Positions 30,233 to 35,291 of a stretch of DNA of 35,291 nt are shown one piece after another. Both the position numbers and the translations under genes were made by a program. The stretch comes from Phycisphaerales bacterium. Lineage in GTDB: Bacteria; Planctomycetota; Phycisphaerae; Phycisphaerales; SM1A02. The notes beneath the pieces are model-generated. The model saw nothing but the letters and a program-made list of their open reading frames with translations. It was not told the DNA's origin and did no database searches. Location: the NCBI GenBank assembly GCA_029246705.1, contig JAQWMQ010000025.1:1-35291 (forward strand). The letters run 5' to 3'. The stretch's first letter is position 1. Each line of letters opens with the position of its first letter.

Positions 30233-32053
30233 ATGTCCACTCTCCTCAGCGCACGTGAACTCTCGAAGGCCTTTCCGGCGAACATCCTGTTCGAGGACGT
30301 GTCTTTTCACGTGGAGCGTGGAGATCGAATCGGATTGATCGGGCCCAATGGCGCCGGGAAGTCGACGCTCCTGAAGATCCTGTCGGGGGTCGATTCACCC
30401 GATGCCGGTGACATCATCCGGCGCAAGGGCCTGAAACTCGCCTATGTGTCCCAGGACGACCGTTTTCCCGAGGATGCGACGCCGATGTCGGTCGTCACGG
30501 AGCAACTGACTTCGACCGGCGATGATCGCCTGGATCCGGTGACGCGCGGATCCATCGCGCTCGGCAAGCTCGGATTCACGGATTTCGATCGCACGGTGGC
30601 ATCCCTGTCCGGGGGCTGGAAGAAGCGACTTTCCCTGGCGAGCGCCCTTGCCACCGAACCTGACGTGCTCATGCTCGATGAACCGACCAACCACCTGGAT
30701 CTCGAGGGCGTCGTCTGGCTGGAGGGGTTCGTCCGGCAGTCATCCATCGCGATGATCTTCATCACCCACGACCGGATGTTCCTCGAGAACACCACCAGCC
30801 GAATCATCGAGATGTCTCGCGCCTATCCCAACGGCACCTTCGAGGCCGACGGCAACTATTCAGAGTTCCTTCGCCGGAAGGAAGCCTTCCTCGATGCCCA
30901 GCTCACTGCGCAATCGGCGCTTGCCAACAAGGTCCGGCGTGACACGGCCTGGCTCCAGCAGGGCATCCAGGGTCGGCAGACCCGGAACAAGACCCAGGTT
31001 CGTGATGCGGCCGAACGTCGCTCCGACCTGAAGGCGACGAAAAACCGAAACGAAGCACCCAAGAAGACCACCACCATCGATTTCCAGGCGACCGACCGGA
31101 AGACCCGGAAGCTGCTGAGCATGAACTCGGTGGGCAAGTCGATGGGCTCCAAGAAACTCTTCGATTCACTGGATCTCGAACTCAGCCCTGCGCGCCGGAT
31201 CGGCCTGCTCGGAGTCAACGGATCCGGCAAGACGACCCTGCTTCGACTGATGTCGGGGGATCTCGAGCCCGATCAAGGCACCATCAAGCGGGCCGCCGAA
31301 CTCCGCGTGGTCACCTTCAGCCAGCACCGGGGAACGCTTGATCACTCGATGACCCTCCAGGAAGCACTCTGCCCGGTGGGCGACATGATCGACTACCGGG
31401 GAAAGCAGACCCATGTCTCGGGATGGGCGAAGCGCTTCCTCTTCGAACCGGATCAGCTCCCGACGCTGGTAGGCAACCTCTCCGGAGGGGAACAGGCCCG
31501 GCTCCTGATCGCCAACCTCATGCTCGAACCGGCAGATGTCCTGCTCCTGGACGAACCCACGAACGACCTGGACATCCCCTCGCTCGAAGTCCTGGAGGAA
31601 GCCCTTCTCGAATTCCCCGGCGCGCTGGTGCTGGTCACCCACGACCGCTTCATGCTGGAACGAATCGCCACCGAGTTCATCGGACTGGATGATTCGGGTG
31701 GTGCACGCAGTTTCATGTCGTGTGATCACTGGAATCGAGAGCGACGCGGCAAGGCCTCCCGAGCAGATTCGGCGAAGACCCGGGAGTCCCCCGCGCGTTC
31801 CGATCGAAAATCTCGACCGGTCGTGGGAAAACCGAGGCGCCTGAGCTGGAAGGAGCAAAAGGAACTGGAATCGATGGAGGCATCGATCCTGAGCGCGGAA
31901 TCCGAAGTCGAGGAACTCGAGACCACCGCCGCATCGCCCGAAATGACGAGCGATCACCAGAAGGCCACCGCGACCTACGCAGCACTGTCCAAGGCCCAGG
32001 AACGCGTCAAGCAACTGTATGCACGCTGGGCGGAGCTTGATTCGATGGGTTGA
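30233..32053 (+). CDS. ABC-F family ATPase, Uup-like
   Basis: A 606-residue soluble protein with two ABC ATPase domains and no membrane segment. The first has Walker A GPNGAGKST (37-45), signature LSGGWKKR (125-132) and LMLDEPTNHLD (146-156). The second has GVNGSGKTT (327-335), LSGGEQAR (416-423) and LLLDEPTNDLD (437-447). A basic linker (about 225-285) joins them, and the C-terminal 100 residues are a basic stretch followed by a coiled coil (about 537-600), the layout of Uup. ABC-F proteins bind the ribosomal E site to rescue stalls or, in some, protect against antibiotics; Uup-type proteins are also linked to DNA transactions. It is divergent from the NHLP-like peptide gene and its stop is 9 bases from the convergent lipoprotein gene. 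Confidence 0.85.
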   Translation: MSTLLSARELSKAFPANILFEDVSFHVERGDRIGLIGPNGAGKSTLLKILSGVDSPDAGDIIRRKGLKLAYVSQDDRFPEDATPMSVVTEQLTSTGDDRLDPVTRGSIALGKLGFTDFDRTVASLSGGWKKRLSLASALATEPDVLMLDEPTNHLDLEGVVWLEGFVRQSSIAMIFITHDRMFLENTTSRIIEMSRAYPNGTFEADGNYSEFLRRKEAFLDAQLTAQSALANKVRRDTAWLQQGIQGRQTRNKTQVRDAAERRSDLKATKNRNEAPKKTTTIDFQATDRKTRKLLSMNSVGKSMGSKKLFDSLDLELSPARRIGLLGVNGSGKTTLLRLMSGDLEPDQGTIKRAAELRVVTFSQHRGTLDHSMTLQEALCPVGDMIDYRGKQTHVSGWAKRFLFEPDQLPTLVGNLSGGEQARLLIANLMLEPADVLLLDEPTNDLDIPSLEVLEEALLEFPGALVLVTHDRFMLERIATEFIGLDDSGGARSFMSCDHWNRERRGKASRADSAKTRESPARSDRKSRPVVGKPRRLSWKEQKELESMEASILSAESEVEELETTAASPEMTSDHQKATATYAALSKAQERVKQLYARWAELDSMG

Positions 32054-32062
32054 GCGACCTGC

Positions 32063-32413
32063 TCACGGCTCCTGTGGTTGCAGCACGAAGCGCTCCGCGA
32101 TGAACCGTCCATCCACGACGGTGCCCGTCACCTCGGCCATCCTCACTGCATTGCAGAGCCCCTCGGCGCCATGGGCGTCACCATGGTCATCGATGCCGCT
32201 TCCATCGACGAAGTAGGGCGTACCGTCAAGGCGGACCGCCAGGTCGCATCCAGGCGCATCCATGCCGAACTGACACTGGCCGCAGGAGGCCTCCATGATC
32301 CTGGTGGACGCCTTCTTCGAGACGGCTTCATGCGCTGCGGGTCGGTCAGTACACCCCATGAGCAGGAGTGCGCAGATCGGGAAAAGGAAGCATGTATGTC
32401 GAAAAAATCGCAT
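32063..32413 (-). CDS. DUF6370 family lipoprotein
   Basis: A 116-residue exported protein. The signal sequence ends ALLLMGC, with lipidated C21. The mature part has the conserved core of the DUF6370 family: ASCGQCQFGM (C44, C47), GCDLAVRLDGTPYFVDG (C56 at its start), GIDDHGDAH (H77 and H81) and GLCNAVRMAEVTG (C87), followed by VVDGRFIAERFVL. The four cysteines and two histidines suggest a metal site or disulfides in the periplasm. The function of the family is not known to me; it is frequent in planctomycetes. No strong Shine-Dalgarno is seen. Confidence 0.8.
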   Translation of the reverse strand: MRFFRHTCFLFPICALLLMGCTDRPAAHEAVSKKASTRIMEASCGQCQFGMDAPGCDLAVRLDGTPYFVDGSGIDDHGDAHGAEGLCNAVRMAEVTGTVVDGRFIAERFVLQPQEP

Positions 32414-32472
32414 GTCTGGTCCGATCTAAGGGTGCACCCGGAGGTTGAGGTGATCGACACATGATATTGATA

Positions 32473-32500
32473 AAGGTCCCCGGGCACAGCCGGGGACCTT
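32473..32500 (-). terminator. Hairpin terminator of the dockerin-tagged gene
   Basis: AAGGTCCCCGG (32473-32483) pairs perfectly with CCGGGGACCTT (32490-32500) over a GCACAG loop. Read on the minus strand the 3' arm runs into TTTATC. It lies 35 bases after the stop of the secreted-protein gene at 32535. Confidence 0.75.
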
Positions 32501-32534
32501 CAGTGAAGTATCGATCATGTGAAGCGACTTGCGA

Positions 32535-33389
32535 TCAGTCGCACTCACCCCAGAAGCCGAGCACGATGGTGAGGTCGGCGCCATCAACGATGCCGTTGTT
32601 GTCCAGGTCGCCGGGGCCACTGGTCGCCCAGGCACCGAGGACGATGCTCAGGTCCGCGCCGTCGACCACGCAGTTGCCGTCGAGATCGGCCGCGCAGGTC
32701 GGGCATCCGCTGGTGCTGCCGGGTCGGAAGGTCGCGATGAAGCCACAACGGTTGAAGGTCTCGGCATCCTCGATGAGGTAACCCCATGCGAAGGTGAAGC
32801 CTTCGTCCAGGAGGAACGGGCCGGTCACGTCGCCAAACTCCCGATTCTCGGTTCCGTCGGTTCGCTTGAACCAGTATTCGACGTCAACGTAGACGTTTCC
32901 CGTGGGGCCTTCGAAGTTGAAGCCGTCAACGGGGAAACCTGCCTGCTGATAGCCGTTGCCGAAATCGATGACGAAACGGTTGGCGTCGACCGGGCCGCTG
33001 GCGGTCTGGCACTCAAGAGGCGTGCTCTCGGTGACGAAGGGCTGGCCGTTAAGGGTCGAGACCTCGTAGCTCAGTGAGTACGAGCCGTCGTCATTCTGCA
33101 CGCCGTCGGCGAAGATGGCGGCGGTGGGGGCGAACGTGGTCGGGTCGAAGACCTGGGTCGTTCCACCGTTCACGCACGGCCAGAATTCCTGGGGCACGCC
33201 GGGCAGGCCGGCGAAGTTGATGCCGAGCACGTTCGCACCGATAGGTGGTTGGAACTGATCGACAAGCACCACCACTGCAGTGCCTCCGGAGTAGTAATCG
33301 CCTTCGCATTGCGCGCTTGCGGAAGTCGTGGCGACACCTCCGGCAGCAACCGAGGAGAGTGCGATGCAGGACATCATTCTGATATTCAT
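32535..33389 (-). CDS. Secreted protein with dockerin-like C-terminus, unknown central domain
   Basis: A 284-residue protein from the ATG at 33389, preceded by GAGG 8 bases upstream; the longer reading to 33476 passes over the promoter. The signal peptide (1-26) ends TTSASA. The central part (about 30-225) has no recognised family; it contains QCEGDYYSGG, a QFQPPIGANVLGINF stretch and a VDVEYWFKRTDGTENREF beta region, and looks like an all-beta extracellular domain. It has several cysteines (among them CPTC near 229-232). The end holds two EF-hand loops (DLDGNCVVDGADLSIVLGAW, with C inside the first, and DLDNNGIVDGADLTIVLGFW). The tag matches those on two other secreted proteins in this window. 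Confidence 0.75.
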   Translation of the reverse strand: MNIRMMSCIALSSVAAGGVATTSASAQCEGDYYSGGTAVVVLVDQFQPPIGANVLGINFAGLPGVPQEFWPCVNGGTTQVFDPTTFAPTAAIFADGVQNDDGSYSLSYEVSTLNGQPFVTESTPLECQTASGPVDANRFVIDFGNGYQQAGFPVDGFNFEGPTGNVYVDVEYWFKRTDGTENREFGDVTGPFLLDEGFTFAWGYLIEDAETFNRCGFIATFRPGSTSGCPTCAADLDGNCVVDGADLSIVLGAWATSGPGDLDNNGIVDGADLTIVLGFWGECD

Positions 33390-33691
33390 CTTTGTTGCCT
33401 CACCTGATATATGACTTTGGCTGTTCGTGATCAATTCACTTCCAACGCCCGGGTGTGATGCCACAGGCTTCATCATCAGAATAGTGAACCAGAGCTGTAA
33501 TCAACCGGTGGGCGTTGAAACTCGTGCAAAATATGACCTGATGAATCAATTTCAAATGGTCATTCGCCGGTTGATTCGTGCATGGCCCAGGCAAACAGAC
33601 GTATGGAAATCGAGTGTTCGAGCGGGCACGATCAGGCACTGGACCCGGAGAACCCGGGAGGTGGTCGCGAATCGAGTGCGGCGTCACCCGC
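33390..33691. other. Intergenic region between divergently read neighbours, holds a promoter and an inverted repeat, no gene
   Basis: 302 bases. Apart from the promoter at 33406-33434 it contains the inverted repeat AATCAACCGG (33499-33508) / CCGGTTGATT (33567-33576). A short open frame on the plus strand (from 33582) ends inside the desaturase gene and is not supported. Confidence 0.4.
33406..33434 (-). promoter_or_regulatory. Sigma-70-type promoter of the dockerin-tagged gene
   Basis: On the minus strand TTGATC (33429-33434) and TATATC (33406-33411) are 17 bases apart, and the -10 ends 16 bases before the ATG at 33389, giving a short leader that still holds the GAGG ribosome site. Confidence 0.5.
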
Positions 33692-34693
33692 TCATCGATT
33701 GGACTGCTCTGAAACCTGGGCATCGACCGTGGCCTGCAGTTTATCGGCTTCCATGCGCCGCTCACTCGCCTTGCGGCGAAGGTGACGGGGGGGAATCACC
33801 TTCGAGGCCAGCCCGAGTTTCTCGAGCAGCTTGATCTGGTAGTAGGTGACGTCGATTTCCCACCAACGATGCTGGTTGGAGGCGCTTGCGGGATCGTGGT
33901 GGTGGTTGTTGTGCCACCCCTCGCCGACGGTCAGGATCGCGACGAACCAGTTGTTCCTGCTGTGATCATCGGTCTTGTAGTTCGAGTATCCGAAGAGGTG
34001 GGTCAACGAGTTGACGGACCAGGTGATGTGCCAGACGGCGACCGTCCTGACGAAAACGCCCCAGACCAGCAGGCTTGCGCCGAACTGAACCCCGCTCATG
34101 ACGGTCCCCGTCGCCCAGCCGATGGCGAAACCGACGAGGAAGAAGAGCACGGCATGGGCCACGTAGACCCAGACCCATGAGTAGGACTTCTCCATCTTCA
34201 TGTAGAAGGAGTCCTTCAGGATGTCCGGTGCGAACTTGCGATACGTGGCGATGTTGTGGGTCGCCGAATTCTCGATGATCAACCAACCGATGTGCGACCA
34301 GAGGAAGGTCACGAGCGGACTGTGCGGGTCCTCTTCGTGATCGGAGTGATTGTGGTGATACCTGTGCATGGACACCCATTTGCCGGGCGTGTCCTCCATG
34401 CAGCAGAGCGCGACGAGCACGAAGAAGTGCTCAAGCCACTTCGGAAGCACCGCTGAACGGTGCGTGAGGATCCGGTGATAACAGAGGTTGATCGCCTGCC
34501 CGAAGAGGTGGACGCAGAGAACCATCAGGATCACGCCGGTCCACGAGAAGAACCAGGGCAGGACGGCAAGCAGCGCCAGCAGATGCAGCGCAAAGATGGG
34601 AAGCGCGTAGGACCACCGGATCTTGCCCTTGACGATGGTGTCCGGCAGAGAGAGACGGTCTCGGCCTGCTTGATCTATGGGTTCAGCGGTCAT
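33692..34693 (-). CDS. Delta-9-type acyl-lipid/acyl-CoA fatty acid desaturase
   Basis: A 333-residue membrane enzyme from the ATG at 34693 (a longer reading to 34771 adds an Arg-rich stretch and is rejected). The three histidine boxes of the di-iron centre are present: HRILTH (73-78), HRYHH (110-114) and HNNHH (261-265), with NSLTHLFGY (228-236) supplying the further conserved Asn/His. Membrane helices lie near 30-52, 55-70, 85-100, 176-197 and 205-225. The box spacing is that of front-end-independent delta-9 (stearoyl-type) desaturases, which introduce a double bond into saturated acyl chains with oxygen and electrons from ferredoxin or cytochrome b5. It likely adjusts membrane fluidity. The C-terminal tail is basic and Gln-rich. 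Confidence 0.9.
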   Translation of the reverse strand: MTAEPIDQAGRDRLSLPDTIVKGKIRWSYALPIFALHLLALLAVLPWFFSWTGVILMVLCVHLFGQAINLCYHRILTHRSAVLPKWLEHFFVLVALCCMEDTPGKWVSMHRYHHNHSDHEEDPHSPLVTFLWSHIGWLIIENSATHNIATYRKFAPDILKDSFYMKMEKSYSWVWVYVAHAVLFFLVGFAIGWATGTVMSGVQFGASLLVWGVFVRTVAVWHITWSVNSLTHLFGYSNYKTDDHSRNNWFVAILTVGEGWHNNHHHDPASASNQHRWWEIDVTYYQIKLLEKLGLASKVIPPRHLRRKASERRMEADKLQATVDAQVSEQSNR

Positions 34694-34989
34694 GATGATC
34701 CGTACTCTGTTGAGGCGAATGGAGGGACAGGTCTTGATCAACCACGGTCGTGCCGTGAAGTGACTCGGCACGGGACGTCAAGGGCATGTGCTTGGTGAAG
34801 ATCGAGGGTGACCTGGCATCCATGTCTGATTACAACTTGGACAGGTGCCGTTCATTCAGACATCCGTGGCTGAAATGAAGCGTTCGGTGCGGCACTTGTC
34901 GCACGGAGTATAGGCACAAAGCCCGGGCAAAGTGGCCTTGGAGGGTATTCCCGGCGATTCTGGCCGTGGAGATGGCAATTGTGGGCCGG

Positions 34990-35291
34990 TCAGGAATCCG
35001 CCTTCAGAATGCGGGCCAGCTTCAGATCCACGTAAACAGGCCCAAACGGGATGATCGCCCCGACGATTCCCAGGATCGTCATCCCCGTACTGAGGGGAAC
35101 AAGTCTCTTTGCGATGATGAACATCAGGATGAGAATCACGCAAAGGGCCCCGTGCAGCGCGCCCGTGATCGATACCGCCACCGGCATGTCCATCATGTAC
35201 TTCAGCGGCATGGCGATGATGAGGGCGATTGTGGAGATGACCTCCACGATTCCCATCACGATGAGAGCGATGATGAAGGAACGATTGATCG
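34990..35291 (-). CDS. DUF3817-family small membrane protein (partial, start beyond the right edge)
   Basis: The visible reading gives about 89 residues from a GTG at 35259, but the frame stays open to the edge of the window as INRSFIIALIVMGIVEVIST, which belongs to the first membrane helix of the family, so the true start lies outside. Typical elements are the E-V/G-I/S motif, IAMPLKYMMDMP (18-29 of the visible part), the ALHGALCVILILMFIIA helix, and FGPVYVDLKL near the end. Three helices of about 100 residues is the normal DUF3817 (YdzA-like) length. The function is unknown. It is separated from the desaturase gene by about 300 bases in which I see no gene. Confidence 0.75.
   Translation of the reverse strand, partial: INRSFIIALIVMGIVEVISTIALIIAMPLKYMMDMPVAVSITGALHGALCVILILMFIIAKRLVPLSTGMTILGIVGAIIPFGPVYVDLKLARILKADS

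Noticed and set aside
30233-32053. Reading the ABC-F protein as an antibiotic-resistance factor
   Set aside because: The C-terminal coiled coil and domain layout fit the Uup housekeeping type; nothing in the sequence indicates resistance.
33582-33785. 67-codon plus-strand frame in the desaturase 3' region
   Set aside because: Second half lies antisense to the desaturase and the first half has no motif or ribosome site.
34856-35143. 95-codon minus-strand frame with a CDKC-like end
   Set aside because: Mostly a shadow of the DUF3817 gene in another frame; the tail after 34990 has no start codon.
1-35291. CRISPR array, prophage or insertion sequence
   Set aside because: No regularly spaced direct repeats, no transposase, integrase or phage structural genes were found on either strand.

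Overview
The window looks like a chromosomal piece of a marine planctomycete of the class Phycisphaerae. The evidence is the moderately high GC, three secreted proteins that end in the paired EF-hand (dockerin-like) tags of the DxNxDGxxDGxDL...WG type that such genomes carry in many copies, a giant PQQ-type beta-propeller protein with planctomycete-style mosaic architecture, a DUF6370 lipoprotein, and scattered housekeeping genes (trpA, lexA, tRNA-Gly) without conserved operon neighbours. No phage, insertion sequence or CRISPR array is visible. The assignment to the class is inference from protein style, not from a phylogenetic marker.

Region 1 (1-9649, all minus strand) is one operon of seven genes in which each stop overlaps the next start by three or four bases. 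In transcription order it encodes a 1403-residue exported mosaic protein (PQQ-like propeller, LamG-like, fibronectin-like, degenerate methyltransferase-like, second propeller), a membrane protein anchored at its C-terminus, an FtsX/MacB-type permease, a LolD-type ATPase, a tandem two-domain molybdate-type binding protein, a ModB permease and the start of an ATPase (ModC-like, cut by the window edge). This coupling of a Lol/MacB-like envelope ABC module with a ModABC-like importer and a large propeller protein is the best candidate for an undescribed system here. A hairpin-rich stretch (9730-9797) lies between it and a divergent zinc-ribbon membrane protein gene.

Region 2 (9826-18290) holds a zinc-ribbon membrane protein, trpA, lexA with an odd overlapping upstream ORF, a class V aminotransferase, a HEAT-like exported protein, a TPR/SPOR lipoprotein and an acyl-CoA synthetase-type AMP ligase. 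Region 3 (18319-22016) holds a secreted triplicated beta-sandwich protein with polyglycine linkers, a peroxiredoxin, a YajG-like lipoprotein and tRNA-Gly(TCC) with its own promoter and terminator.

Region 4 (22094-24068, minus) is lower in GC and contains small unfamiliar genes: a zinc-ribbon/TM protein, a 35-37 residue single-TM peptide, a TM-anchored extracellular protein and an apparently frameshifted small gene. It looks like an accessory insertion.

Region 5 (24131-35291) holds an FG-GAP/ASPIC-UnbV secreted protein, a Cache-HAMP-PP2C (RsbU-type) phosphatase, a lysine-rich small protein, a MATE/MOP-like transporter, an NHLP-leader-like small peptide (possible RiPP precursor) just upstream of that transporter, a divergent ABC-F ATPase, a DUF6370 lipoprotein, another dockerin-tagged secreted protein, a delta-9-type fatty acid desaturase and a DUF3817 membrane protein cut by the right edge.
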